From Comamonas thiooxydans (GTDB taxonomy: Bacteria > Pseudomonadota > Gammaproteobacteria > Burkholderiales > Burkholderiaceae_C), in NCBI RefSeq assembly GCF_000964545.1, contig NZ_BBVD01000008.1, positions 1 to 64,000 of the forward strand: a stretch of 64,000 nucleotides of DNA. Reading direction: 5' to 3'. Within the stretch, counting starts at the first letter, position 1. Each line of letters begins with the position of its first letter. A model generated the notes under the pieces. The model ran no database searches, had not been told where the DNA came from, and was given only the letters and a program-made list of their open reading frames with translations. Below are positions 51,472-61,216 of this stretch, piece by piece. A program made the position numbers and the translations under genes.

Positions 51472-54400
51472 TCAACGCATGGACACCGGACTGAGAGCCG
51501 GCGTCAGAGATCCCGGCACATTGCCATTGGTGACCAGGCTCTCGAACTCGCTGACGGGCACGGGCGGACTCATCAGATAGCCCTGCCAGGCATAGCAGCG
51601 TATGCCTTCGAGAAAACGACACTGCGCCTGGGTCTCCACGCCTTCGGCGATCACATGCAGACTCAGGCTCTTGGCCAGAGCCACAATGGTGCGGGCAATG
51701 GCCGCGTCATTGGGATCGGTCAGCACGTCACGCACAAAACTGCGGTCGATCTTGAGCTGGTCCAGCGGCAGCCGTTTCAGATAGGACAGCGAGGAATAGC
51801 CGGTACCAAAATCGTCCAGCGAAAATCCGATGCCGTAGGACTTCAGACGCATCATCTTGGCGATGGTGTCGTCTACGTCGGAGACCAGCATGCCTTCGGT
51901 CAGCTCCAGCTTGAGCCGACGCGCATCGGCCCCATGCTCGGCCAGCGCCTTGAGCACCTGTTCGACAAATCCGCTCTGATGGAACTGCTTGGGGCTGACG
52001 TTAACCGAGAGCACCAGTTGCGCATAACGGGGGTGTTTGGCCCACGTCGCCAGTTGCTGGCAGGCGGCCTGCAGCACCCAGTCGCCCAGGGGCAGGATGA
52101 CGCCTGTTTCCTCGGCCAGCGGAATGAAATGCGCAGGAGGGACAAAGCCTTTTTCAGGATGCTTCCAGCGCAGCAGACCTTCGGCGCCAATCACCTTGCC
52201 CATCTCCACCTGGGGTTGATAGAACAGCTCGAATTCACCGGCCTGCAGACCGGCACGCATGTCCTGCTCAAGCGTACGACGCTCCTGCAGCGCCGATTGC
52301 AGCTGGGGATCGAAGAAGCAACTGACATTGCGCCCCTGGCTCTTGGCCTGGTACATGGCCATTTCAGCGCGGCGCTGCACTTCTTCACCCGTCAGTTCTG
52401 GCTCGCCAAACAGGCTCAGGCCCATGCTGACGGTGATGGAGCGCGGAATGCCGCCGATTTCTATGGGCTCACGCAAACGGCTCAGCCACTGGTCGGCCTG
52501 CTGCTCCAGCCTGGCGGCAGCCGCCACGGAATCGCTGCCAAGGTCCTCGATCAGCAGCACAAAATCATCGCCGCCCTGACGAGCAATCGTGGCCCCTGAA
52601 GGAAGCAGACCACGGATGCGCTGACTCATCGACTGCAGCAGCAAATCGCCCTGATCCAGGCCATAGGTCTCGTTGAAGGCTTTGAAGTTGTCGATATCCA
52701 GCAGCACCACACCGCCAAAATGGGCCTTGCGTTGCGCCACAGCCAGAGCCTGTTGCAGCCGATCAGCCAGCAGGCGCCGGTTGGGCAGGCCAGTCAAGGC
52801 GTCGTAGAAGGCCAGACGGCGGACCTCCTGCTCGGCCGCCATGCGCTGGCTCTGATCCTGCAGCACCATCAAGCACCCTTCGGCTTGCAACACGGCACTG
52901 ACCGCAACCGGGCGGCGCAGACCGTCTACCCCACTGAGCATCAATGTCTGCGCAGACACCGTGCAGGCCGACGCCTCGGTGGCGAGCTCGTCCCACTGGG
53001 CCTGCACATCGTCGACACGCTCGGATTGACGCAGCAGCAACGTCCGGCGGGCCTGAGCCTTGGCGACTTCCCAGCGCTGGATGACGCGCTCACGCTCAGC
53101 GGCATCGGGGAACATGCGCTCCCACCACTGCTGGGTTGATACGCCGGGCTTGCCCCCATGGCCGGCCAGACGCAGAAACTCTTCGTTCCAGTAGACCAGG
53201 CGCCCATCCAGATCCTCCATGACCAGACCCACCGGAAGTCTTTGCATGAGATTGCGCAACTGCTGATGACCCAGCCGCTCCATCTGCTCGAGGCGCTTGC
53301 GCCCGCCGATGTCCTGCACCAGCACCTGCAGGCGCCGCGATTCATGACGTCCGGTCAGAAACGCATTGAGTTCAACCCAGACTGGCGCACCCTCCCTGGA
53401 ACGCAGACAGAACTCGCCCGCGTTGTGCTGGAACTGCTGCAAGTCCAGCCCTTCAAGCAGTTGCGCACAGTGCGCCTGGTCTTCGGGCATGACCAGCTCC
53501 AGCACGCTGCGTCTGTGAATCTCCTGGGCCTCATAGCCCAGCAACTGACAGAAATGCTGGTTGACCTTGAGTACGCTGCGCGTGGCGATATCAAGCTCGA
53601 GCACGCCCATGGCAGCCTGCTCGCACATGGCATGAAAACGCGCATCACTATCCTGCCTTGCCTGAGCACTGAACTTGAGGCGCCGGCTCCAGCTCCAGCG
53701 GCTTTGCCACCAGCCCGAGACCCAGGCTGCCAGCACCAGCCCCGCCAGCAGACCCAGGCCCAATACCAGCCAGGGCAGATACCTCTCAAACCTTCTCTGA
53801 GTGCTGAGTGCTGGCTTGAACTGCAGCGACCAGATGCGGTCATACACCTGTATCTGCCGCTCCAGCGGCTTGATCAAGGCAAATTCAGGATGGGTTTCCG
53901 CCTCCGCCCACAGCGAGCCAGTGAACAAGATCTCCGAGCCGCCAGCAAGCATCGACAGCGGCGTGGTCAGTCTCCTGTGGTCCCCACCGGCCTTTGGCGA
54001 TGGGTCGGCTGGGCTGAGATCCACCAGCTTGAAGGCGACCTGAGGGTAGAGGTTGGCCGGAACCAGCCCCCTCGCAAATTCGCCCAGACGGATCCGGGCA
54101 TTGAGCGTCCCGAGCGGCTTTACTGAAGATTTGGCGGCGCCGCCCTCCTCTGCTGCAGCCCACAACGGAGCCCGCAACACCACGCCCTTGGGACTATCGG
54201 GCAGTTGCAGAAAGCGAAATGGAGCCGACATCGACATCTGGCGAGAGTTCCACGCCTGCATCAAGGAATGAAATGCCGCCGCCGGCTGACGCGCGTTGCT
54301 TCCCGCCAGTGCCTCGTTGCCTATCAGCGGCCAGACGTAGGAAACCTCGAAGGCCTGTGAATCACGCGCAAGATCGGTGTGCTGCTCCGCAGTCAGCGCA

Positions 54401-54732
54401 CGGGTCAGACTCAGGGCCTGCAGCCCCACCAGACTATCCTGACTGAGCAGAGCATGGGCATGCTGGGCAAACACCTGCTGGCCCGCATCCGCATTGCTGG
54501 CCATTTGCTCGGCGAGCTTGACGAGCAGACGGTCATAGCTGCCCAGGCGTTGCTCCAGAGCTCGCGTCGCCATATCGGCACTGAGCTGCAAGCGCTGTTG
54601 CATGCGCGACTCCTGGCGTTGATGGAGCATCCAGCCCCCCAAACTGCCACAGGAAATTCCAAAACCCAATGCCAGCAGCGCCAACCAAGGTTTACGCACT
54701 TTCATCACTGGCTGCGTTGCGAATTGCGACAT
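51472..54732 (-). CDS. CHASE-PAS-GGDEF-EAL cyclic di-GMP protein
   Basis: The protein of about 1086 residues has a membrane helix (PWLALLALGFGISCGSLGGW), a periplasmic CHASE-like domain, and a second helix (LPWLVLGLGLLAGLVLAAWV). These are followed by PAS domains, a GGDEF domain whose motif is GGDDF, and a C-terminal EAL domain. The EAL part keeps the metal and catalytic residues (EGLLRW, ELTEG, DDFGTGYSSLSYLKRLPLDQ, KIDRSFV), so it is likely an active phosphodiesterase. The GGDDF variant may be a weak cyclase or a GTP sensor. Possible starts are 54810, 54732 and 54705; I chose 54732 because it gives a short cytoplasmic end before the helix. Confidence 0.88.
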   Translation of the reverse strand: MSQFATQPVMKVRKPWLALLALGFGISCGSLGGWMLHQRQESRMQQRLQLSADMATRALEQRLGSYDRLLVKLAEQMASNADAGQQVFAQHAHALLSQDSLVGLQALSLTRALTAEQHTDLARDSQAFEVSYVWPLIGNEALAGSNARQPAAAFHSLMQAWNSRQMSMSAPFRFLQLPDSPKGVVLRAPLWAAAEEGGAAKSSVKPLGTLNARIRLGEFARGLVPANLYPQVAFKLVDLSPADPSPKAGGDHRRLTTPLSMLAGGSEILFTGSLWAEAETHPEFALIKPLERQIQVYDRIWSLQFKPALSTQRRFERYLPWLVLGLGLLAGLVLAAWVSGWWQSRWSWSRRLKFSAQARQDSDARFHAMCEQAAMGVLELDIATRSVLKVNQHFCQLLGYEAQEIHRRSVLELVMPEDQAHCAQLLEGLDLQQFQHNAGEFCLRSREGAPVWVELNAFLTGRHESRRLQVLVQDIGGRKRLEQMERLGHQQLRNLMQRLPVGLVMEDLDGRLVYWNEEFLRLAGHGGKPGVSTQQWWERMFPDAAERERVIQRWEVAKAQARRTLLLRQSERVDDVQAQWDELATEASACTVSAQTLMLSGVDGLRRPVAVSAVLQAEGCLMVLQDQSQRMAAEQEVRRLAFYDALTGLPNRRLLADRLQQALAVAQRKAHFGGVVLLDIDNFKAFNETYGLDQGDLLLQSMSQRIRGLLPSGATIARQGGDDFVLLIEDLGSDSVAAAARLEQQADQWLSRLREPIEIGGIPRSITVSMGLSLFGEPELTGEEVQRRAEMAMYQAKSQGRNVSCFFDPQLQSALQERRTLEQDMRAGLQAGEFELFYQPQVEMGKVIGAEGLLRWKHPEKGFVPPAHFIPLAEETGVILPLGDWVLQAACQQLATWAKHPRYAQLVLSVNVSPKQFHQSGFVEQVLKALAEHGADARRLKLELTEGMLVSDVDDTIAKMMRLKSYGIGFSLDDFGTGYSSLSYLKRLPLDQLKIDRSFVRDVLTDPNDAAIARTIVALAKSLSLHVIAEGVETQAQCRFLEGIRCYAWQGYLMSPPVPVSEFESLVTNGNVPGSLTPALSPVSMR

Positions 54733-55155
54733 GCAAAAGACACAAGATTCCTGAGTTGCGAGGCGGCTCCAGTCGACAGTGGCACCTTGCAGCAAAGGCT
54801 GCAGCACCATGAGCCAACATGAGGAGCGACATAGTTTGTAGGAGCAAACCTACATCCAAAGAACATTCACACCAAGTGATTACCCTGAAAGCCTTGGCAT
54901 GATTGCGTCTAGATTTAGATCAAATCATAGGCATAAGCTTGTATATCCATTACAAAGCGCTGCAAAATCAAGAGCAACCTCAGGTCGCAAAATTGACAAA
55001 TGTCAATATTTGTCGGAGCTTAGTCCCATTCAGGCCGCATCACAAACCACGACAGCCCGTATCTTTTTAGCAACAATCAAGCAGAACCACAGCGCTGTAC
55101 CCGGTTATTCCCGCCTGCAAGCGCCTGCGGTTTGTCCACCGGCAATAAAGCAACC
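54733..55155. promoter_or_regulatory. AT-rich intergenic region with an FNR/CRP-type palindrome
   Basis: ATTGACA-AA-TGTCAAT at 54992-55007 has the TTGAC-N4-GTCAA form bound by FNR/CRP-family regulators, about 150 bp before the flavodoxin-like gene. A hairpin TGTAGG/CCTACA lies at 54837-54854. The remainder is AT-rich and shows no gene. Confidence 0.45.
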
Positions 55156-55656
55156 ATGTCACAACGCACGACCCTGCTGATCGTCTACCACTCACTGACC
55201 GGCGGCACGCTCCAGATGGTTGAAGCGGCCAGCACCGGCGCCCGGCAGGAGGAATCCGTCGAGGTCCGCGTGCTGCATGCCTCCCAGGCCGGCCCGCAAG
55301 ACCTGCTGCAAGCTCAGGGCTATCTGTTTGCCACGCCGGAGAATCTGGCCGCCATCAGCGGTCTGATGAAGGATTTCTTCGATCGAAGCTATTACGGCGT
55401 GCTCGACCGAATACAGGGCCGCCCCTATGCCAGTTTGGTCTGCGCCGGCAGCGACGGTCATAACGCAGCAAGGCAGATGGAACGCATTGCCACCGGCTGG
55501 CGCCTGAAGGCCGTGGCAGAACCGCTCATCATCTGCACCCATGCCCAGACGCCGGAGGCCATACTCGCCCCCAAACAGATACCGGCCGCCGATTTGCAGC
55601 GCTGCGAAGAATTGGGGCAATCGCTGGCCACGGGACTGGCCTTGGGCATTTTTTAG
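55156..55656 (+). CDS. Flavodoxin-fold protein (NAD(P)H reductase type)
   Basis: The 166-residue protein begins with the flavin phosphate loop in LLIVYHSLTGGTLQMVEAA. It has a strand and loop GYLFATPENLAAISGLMKDF, a common feature of FMN reductases and WrbA-like proteins, and SLVCAGSDGHNAARQMERIA. It binds FMN by family knowledge; the reaction is unknown. I start at ATG 55156 (MSQRTTLL), because the upstream in-frame start lacks the fold and a ribosome site. Confidence 0.83.
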   Translation: MSQRTTLLIVYHSLTGGTLQMVEAASTGARQEESVEVRVLHASQAGPQDLLQAQGYLFATPENLAAISGLMKDFFDRSYYGVLDRIQGRPYASLVCAGSDGHNAARQMERIATGWRLKAVAEPLIICTHAQTPEAILAPKQIPAADLQRCEELGQSLATGLALGIF

Positions 55657-55827
55657 AAAAACAAGGGTTTGCCCGCATCATTCCGGGCAGGACAGGCTCC
55701 ATACAAAGGCAAGAATGGAGCCTTCGAATCGAGTTGTATAAATGTGCCATCATTGCTCGCGCATGCTTTGCCCCCGAAGCGCGCTCCCAAGCAGGCATAG
55801 TCTGCGACTTCACCAGCTCTTGCGTCC

Positions 55828-56466
55828 ATGATTGAACCAGACACCGAACGCCCCAAGCGCACGCCACGCGGCCCCAGTCCGCAAAAGACCCAGGCCACAC
55901 GCCGCTCCATCGTGGCGGCTGCGTTTGCAGAATTTCTGGAACACGGCTATGCGCGTGGCACCACGGCGTCGGTTGCACAGCGCGCAGGACTGTCCAAGGT
56001 CACGCTGTTTCGCTATTTCGACAGCAAGGAAGCCCTGTTCGAGGCCGTGATCCAGACACATATCGCCTCGGCCGCCGTGGCCTTGCAGTCCAGCCCCATG
56101 CACGAGCATGAATCCGTGGGCGAGTATCTGCTGCGCACAGTGGGAGCCGCGGCGGAAGTCATAGACAGCAGCGGCCGCTCCGCAACGGCCAGGCTGGTCG
56201 TCGCCGAAGGCCTGGAATTTCCACTGCTGGCGCAGATGTATCGTCGTTACGTGCACGATGCCTTGCTCGAGCATTTCACCCGGCTCGCGCAGCTGGCCGC
56301 CAAACGCGGCGAACTCAAGGCGCCGGAGCTGGTGCAGCACCCCGAATTGCTGCTTGCGCCGCTGTGGCTGGCCATGATGAACAACACCGTCATCCATCCC
56401 GAAGTGCCCATGAATGCCGGAACCCTGTTCCGGCTTCAGGTGGCTCTGCTGTTCAAGATGCCTTGA
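55828..56466 (+). CDS. TetR family regulator
   Basis: The 212-residue protein has a TetR helix-turn-helix at about 28-72: RRSIVAAAFAEFLEHGYARG, then TASVAQRAGLSKVTLFRYFD. The C-terminal ligand domain contains MARL-type helices of the AcrR-like C-terminal group. It converges on the RND efflux operon and is the only regulator next to it, so it may be its repressor, although it is not divergent from the first gene. A shared bidirectional terminator follows. Confidence 0.9.
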   Translation: MIEPDTERPKRTPRGPSPQKTQATRRSIVAAAFAEFLEHGYARGTTASVAQRAGLSKVTLFRYFDSKEALFEAVIQTHIASAAVALQSSPMHEHESVGEYLLRTVGAAAEVIDSSGRSATARLVVAEGLEFPLLAQMYRRYVHDALLEHFTRLAQLAAKRGELKAPELVQHPELLLAPLWLAMMNNTVIHPEVPMNAGTLFRLQVALLFKMP

Positions 56467-56537
56467 GTGTTGGCGCGTTGAAAATTCAATGAAATCCGAC
56501 TCAATCGCTTACTGGTAAAGCGTGAGAAGCTATCAAA

Positions 56538-56572
56538 AACAAAGCCGCAGTTCGAAAGACTGCGGCTTTGTT
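56538..56572. terminator. Bidirectional terminator between tetR and the efflux operon
   Basis: A 14-bp stem (AACAAAGCCGCAGT with ACTGCGGCTTTGTT) and 7-nt loop. It serves both the TetR gene and the end of the outer-membrane factor gene. Confidence 0.85.
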
Positions 56573-56591
56573 CATCGGGCGAGTTCGTCCA

Positions 56592-58034
56592 TCAACCCTG
56601 CTGTGCGGCCTCTTTTTCTCCACCCAGTGCCTTCCACAAGGTCACGCGGTTGAGCTGCTCCGACAGGCGCAGGCCTATCAAGGTCTGCTGCGCGGTATAG
56701 AGGCTGCGCTGCGCATCCAGCACCGTCAGATAGTTATCCACGCCGGCCTTGAAGCGAGCGTTCGACAAATCGAAGGCTTTCTGCGTATTGGCCACCATGC
56801 TGGTCTGGGCCGCCAGCCGCTCACCCCACTGGGCTCGGTCGGCCAGCACATCCGCCACCTCCTTGAAGGCTGTCTGCACGGACTTCTCGTACTGACTCAG
56901 TGCAATGCGCTGATTGCTTTCGGCCACCTGTACATTGGCGCGGTTGCGCCCGCCATCAAAAATCGGCAGCTTGACCAGAGGGATGAAACTCCAGGTGCTG
57001 TTGTTGTTGCCGAACAAACGGTCCAGCTCGTTGCTGCCGGTACCGACACTGCCGGTGAGCGTGATGCTGGGAAACAGCGCCGCTCTGGCTGCGCCGATAT
57101 TGGCGTTCATGGCCTGCAGATTGCGCTCGGCGGCCTGTACATCGGGACGCTTGAGCAGTACCGATGATGGCAGGGGTACGGGAACGGCCTTGAGAGCCGC
57201 CGTGTCTGCCGCGCCCGCCAGGGTCTGCGCAGTGGGCAGCAGTTGCACGGGCACCGCGCCCCCCACCAGCAGTTGCAGGGCATTGCGGTCCCTGTCGACC
57301 TGGGAGGTGTAGCTGGCCACATCGCCGCGCGCCGTATCGACCGTGGTCTGGTTCTGGGCCAGCACCAGGCCGGAGGTCGAGCCCAGCTCATGCATGCGCC
57401 GTGTCAGCTCGAAAGCCTTGATGCGGCTGTCCAGCGTGTCCCTGGCCAGTTGCAGGCGCGCCTGATCGGCCGCCAGTGTCAGCCAGGCATTGGCGACATC
57501 AGCCACCAGGCCGATCTGCACATTGCGCCGGTTATCCTGGCTTTGCAAAAACTGCTGCAACGAGGCTTCGCTCAGATTGCGGATGCGCCCCCACAGGTCC
57601 AGCTCGTAGCTGGCGAAACCCAGCTGGGCCGTGTATTGCTCGGTGATGCTGGAGCGCCCTGCCGTCGTCAGATCCCCTGCGGTGCGCGTGCGATTGCTCT
57701 GTGCCTGGGCCGTGATGCCCGGCAGCAGATCGGCTCTGGTGATGCCGTACTGGGCCCGGGCCTTCTCGATGTTCTCCAGCGCGACACGTAGATCGCGATT
57801 GTTGCTCAGCGCCAGCGCCACCACCTCGCGCAGCTGCGGCGACTGCAACCATTGCAGCGCCTGGGCCTGTTGCAGCGCCGCCTCGCTGGCCTGGGCCGGC
57901 GCGGCGTTGCCGGACACGGTCTCTGGCACGGGCAGATCAGGCGTTTTATAGGCCGGAGCCAGGTTGCAGCCCGCCAGCAAGGCCGTCACTGCGGCGGCCG
58001 CCATGGTCGAAAATTTCATGCTCGGGCGCCTCAT
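56592..58034 (-). CDS. RND efflux outer-membrane lipoprotein (OprM type)
   Basis: The 480-residue TolC/OprM-type channel has a lipobox in AVTALLAGCNLAP and two OEP repeats. Typical segments are LDLWGRIRNLSEASLQQFL, ELTRRMHELGSTSGLVLAQ and LVKLPIFDGGRNRANVQVAE. It forms the outer-membrane exit of the tripartite pump. ATG at 58034 overlaps the stop of the permease gene (ATGA); a second ATG at 58019 is an alternative start. It is the last gene of the operon. Confidence 0.93.
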   Translation of the reverse strand: MRRPSMKFSTMAAAAVTALLAGCNLAPAYKTPDLPVPETVSGNAAPAQASEAALQQAQALQWLQSPQLREVVALALSNNRDLRVALENIEKARAQYGITRADLLPGITAQAQSNRTRTAGDLTTAGRSSITEQYTAQLGFASYELDLWGRIRNLSEASLQQFLQSQDNRRNVQIGLVADVANAWLTLAADQARLQLARDTLDSRIKAFELTRRMHELGSTSGLVLAQNQTTVDTARGDVASYTSQVDRDRNALQLLVGGAVPVQLLPTAQTLAGAADTAALKAVPVPLPSSVLLKRPDVQAAERNLQAMNANIGAARAALFPSITLTGSVGTGSNELDRLFGNNNSTWSFIPLVKLPIFDGGRNRANVQVAESNQRIALSQYEKSVQTAFKEVADVLADRAQWGERLAAQTSMVANTQKAFDLSNARFKAGVDNYLTVLDAQRSLYTAQQTLIGLRLSEQLNRVTLWKALGGEKEAAQQG

Positions 58035-61000
58035 GCCGCGCTCTCCTTGTTGACGTCAGCCGCCTCATCGCTGCGCGAGCGGCTCTTGAACCAGCTGCGA
58101 ACCAGCAGGAAGAACACCGGCACGAGGAAGATACCCAGCACCGTCGATGCCACCATGCCGCCCAGCACGGCCGTGCCGATGGCATTGCGACCACCAGCGC
58201 CAGCGCCGGTGCCGATGGCCAGCGGGATCACGCCGAAACCAAAGGCCAGAGAAGTCATCAGGATGGGACGCAGACGCAGACGCACGGCTTCCACCGTCGC
58301 ATCGAACAGCTTCTTGCCCTGCTCCTGCAACTGCACGGCAAACTCCACAATCAGGATCGCGTTCTTTGCCGCAAGACCCACGGTGGTGAGCAGACCGACC
58401 TGGAAATACACGTCGTTGGTCAGGCCACGGGTATAGGTCGCCAGCAGCGCGCCCACCACACCCAGCGGCACGGCCAGCATCACCGACAGCGGCACCGTCC
58501 AGCTTTCATAGAGTGCGGCCAGGCACAGGAAGACGAACAGAATCGAGATGGCATACAGCATGGGCGCCTGCGCACCGGACTGGCGCTCCTGCAGAGAAGC
58601 GCCCGTCCATTCGTAGGCAATGCCGTTGGGCAGCTTCTTCAAGATATCTTCCACCGTCTCCATGGCTGTGCCCGAGCTGATGCCGGCTGCGGCACGGCCT
58701 TCGAACTCATAGGCCGGGCTGCCGTTATAGCGCAGCAGCTGGGGCGAGCCGTAGGCCCAGTAGCTTTTGGAGAAGGCTCCGAAAGGCACCATCTCGCCCT
58801 TGTTGTTGCGCACCGTCCATTTGGCGATATCGGTGGGCAGCATGCGGTACTGGGCATCGCCCATGATGTAGACACGCTTGACGCGACCATTGTTCAAGAA
58901 GTCGTTCACATAGGTGCCACCCATGGCGCTGGAGAGCACGCTGTTGATGTCGCTGTACGCCAGCCCCAGCGCGGCGGCCTTGCGGTCATCCACATCCACG
59001 CGCAGCTCGCTGGCGTCTTCCAGATTGGTGGTGCGCACGGCAGTCAGCAGATTGTTGGCGCGCATTTCGCCAAGCACCTGATCACGCGCGGCGAGCAGTG
59101 CTTCATGGCCCACACCATTGATGTCCTTGATCATGAAGTTGTAGCCCGAACTCGAACCCAGGCCGCGCACTGCAGGCGGCAGCACCACTTGCACGCGTGC
59201 ATCGCGGATGCTGGCCAGTTCCCTGGTCGCCTTGTTTGCAATGGCCGCGGCCGATTGAGAAGGCAGCGGGCGCATGCTCCAGGGCTTCAGACGGATGAAG
59301 CCGCGCGCCGAACTCTGGTCGCCGTTGAGACCGGACACCTGGTTGAAGCTGATCACATCCGGCTGCTTGGCCAGGTACTCGCGCACCTCGTCCAGCACTT
59401 CCTGAAGACGGGCATTCGAAGCACCGGAAGGCAGGTTCACGTTGACGTAGACAAACCCCTGGTCCTCATCGGGCAGAAAGGAAGTGGGCAGCTTGGCCAT
59501 CAGCAGCCAGACCGCAGCCAGCACAGCCAGGAAGATCAGCATCATGCGCTTGGCCCGGCCCAGGCTGAAGGCCACGGTGCTTTGGTAGCGATTGGCGGCG
59601 GCATCGAAATTGCGGTTGAACCAGCGGAAGAACCGGTCGTTGATGCCCAGCACCCCGGAGCGTATGGGACGCTCATGGCCGTCGCCATGGCTGCGATCCG
59701 GTGCCTTGAGAAGCGTCGCGCACAGCGCCGGTGTCAGCGTCAGGGCCACAAACACGGACAGCGCCATGGCCGCCACGATGGTGATGGAGAACTGGCGATA
59801 GATCACACCCGTGGAGCCGCCAAAGAAGGCCATGGGCACAAACACCGCCGACAGCGTGACCCCGATGCCGACCAGCGCAGGCGTGATTTCCTTCATGGAC
59901 TGGCGCGTCGCCTCCTTGGGAGACTTGCCCGTCTCGTGCATCACCCGCTCCACGTTTTCGACCACCACGATGGCATCGTCCACCAGCAGGCCGATGGCCA
60001 GCACCATGGCAAACATGGTCAGGGTATTGATGGAGAAGCCCGCGACGGACAGCACGCCGAAGGTGCCCAGCAGCACCACCGGCACGGCAATGGCGGGAAT
60101 CAGCGTGGCGCGGAAGTTCTGCAGGAACACGAACATCACGATCACCACCAGCACCATGGCCTCGCCCAGCGCATGCACCACTTCGCTGATCGAGGCCCGC
60201 ACGAAGGGCGTGGAGTCCGAGCTCACGAAATAGTCGATCTGATTGGGAAAGAAGGGCTTGAGCTCGGCCAGCTTGGCCGCCACGGCATCCGACACCGCCA
60301 TGGCGTTGGCACCATCGGCCAGGATGATGCCCATGCCTGCGCCCGGCATGCCATTGAGTTTGGCCTGGATGGACAGATTGTCGGCCCCCAGTTCCACCCG
60401 GGCCACGTCCTTGATGGTGACGACAGAGCCGTCATTCGAGGATTTGAGCACGATGCCCTCGAACTGCTCCACGGTCTTGAGCTTGGTGCGCGCCGTGATG
60501 GTGGCGTTCAGCTGCTGGTTCTGCACCGCAGGCAAGGCCCCCAGCTGGCCCGCCGAGACCTGGGCATTTTGCGCGTTGAGCGCGCTGCTCAGATCGGAGG
60601 GGATCAGCCCGTACTTCTCCATCTTGGCGGGGTCCATCCAGATGCGCATGGCATAGGGCGTGCCGAAGACGTTGATGTCGCCGACGCCTTCGATGCGACC
60701 GATGATGTCCACCAGATTGCTGTTGATGTAGTCGCCGATGTCCACTGCGGTCACATCTTCATCGGGCGAATAGAAGCTGTAGGTGACCAGAAAATCCTGG
60801 CCGCCCTTGTTGATGAATACGCCACGCGTCTTCACGGAGTCCGGCAGGCGGTTGACCGCGCCCTGGATCTTGTTTTGCACCTGCACCTGGGCCACGTCGA
60901 CATTGGTGCCCGGAGCAAAGGTCAGCGTGATGCGAGCCTGACCGGAGGCATTGCTGGTCGAGCTCATATAGAGCATGTTGTCGATGCCCTTGATCTGCTG

Positions 61001-61198
61001 CTCGATGATCTGCGTCACCGAGTTTTCGACCGTCTCGGCCGAAGCGCCCGTGTACTGGGCGCCGATGGTCACGCGGGGAGGAGCGATCTCGGGGTACTGC
61101 TCCAGCGGCAGCAGCTTGATCGACAAAGCCCCGGCCAGCATGATGATGATGGCGATGACCCACGCAAAGATGGGCCGGTTGATGAAGAACTGAGCCAT
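58031..61198 (-). CDS. RND multidrug efflux permease (AcrB/MexB type)
   Basis: The 1055-residue hydrophobe/amphiphile efflux-1 transporter has twelve helices and two large periplasmic loops. The proton-relay aspartates are in GLLVDDAIVVVENVERVM and the partner lysine in GLAAKNAILIVEFAVQLQ. It begins MAQFFINRPIFAWVIAI, as typical. It exports drugs and solvents from periplasm or membrane using the proton gradient. It lies between the adaptor (18 bp gap) and the outer-membrane factor (4 bp overlap). Confidence 0.96.
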   Translation of the reverse strand: MAQFFINRPIFAWVIAIIIMLAGALSIKLLPLEQYPEIAPPRVTIGAQYTGASAETVENSVTQIIEQQIKGIDNMLYMSSTSNASGQARITLTFAPGTNVDVAQVQVQNKIQGAVNRLPDSVKTRGVFINKGGQDFLVTYSFYSPDEDVTAVDIGDYINSNLVDIIGRIEGVGDINVFGTPYAMRIWMDPAKMEKYGLIPSDLSSALNAQNAQVSAGQLGALPAVQNQQLNATITARTKLKTVEQFEGIVLKSSNDGSVVTIKDVARVELGADNLSIQAKLNGMPGAGMGIILADGANAMAVSDAVAAKLAELKPFFPNQIDYFVSSDSTPFVRASISEVVHALGEAMVLVVIVMFVFLQNFRATLIPAIAVPVVLLGTFGVLSVAGFSINTLTMFAMVLAIGLLVDDAIVVVENVERVMHETGKSPKEATRQSMKEITPALVGIGVTLSAVFVPMAFFGGSTGVIYRQFSITIVAAMALSVFVALTLTPALCATLLKAPDRSHGDGHERPIRSGVLGINDRFFRWFNRNFDAAANRYQSTVAFSLGRAKRMMLIFLAVLAAVWLLMAKLPTSFLPDEDQGFVYVNVNLPSGASNARLQEVLDEVREYLAKQPDVISFNQVSGLNGDQSSARGFIRLKPWSMRPLPSQSAAAIANKATRELASIRDARVQVVLPPAVRGLGSSSGYNFMIKDINGVGHEALLAARDQVLGEMRANNLLTAVRTTNLEDASELRVDVDDRKAAALGLAYSDINSVLSSAMGGTYVNDFLNNGRVKRVYIMGDAQYRMLPTDIAKWTVRNNKGEMVPFGAFSKSYWAYGSPQLLRYNGSPAYEFEGRAAAGISSGTAMETVEDILKKLPNGIAYEWTGASLQERQSGAQAPMLYAISILFVFLCLAALYESWTVPLSVMLAVPLGVVGALLATYTRGLTNDVYFQVGLLTTVGLAAKNAILIVEFAVQLQEQGKKLFDATVEAVRLRLRPILMTSLAFGFGVIPLAIGTGAGAGGRNAIGTAVLGGMVASTVLGIFLVPVFFLLVRSWFKSRSRSDEAADVNKESAA

Positions 61199-61216
61199 GT
61201 GTGTCGCCTGCCTTGC

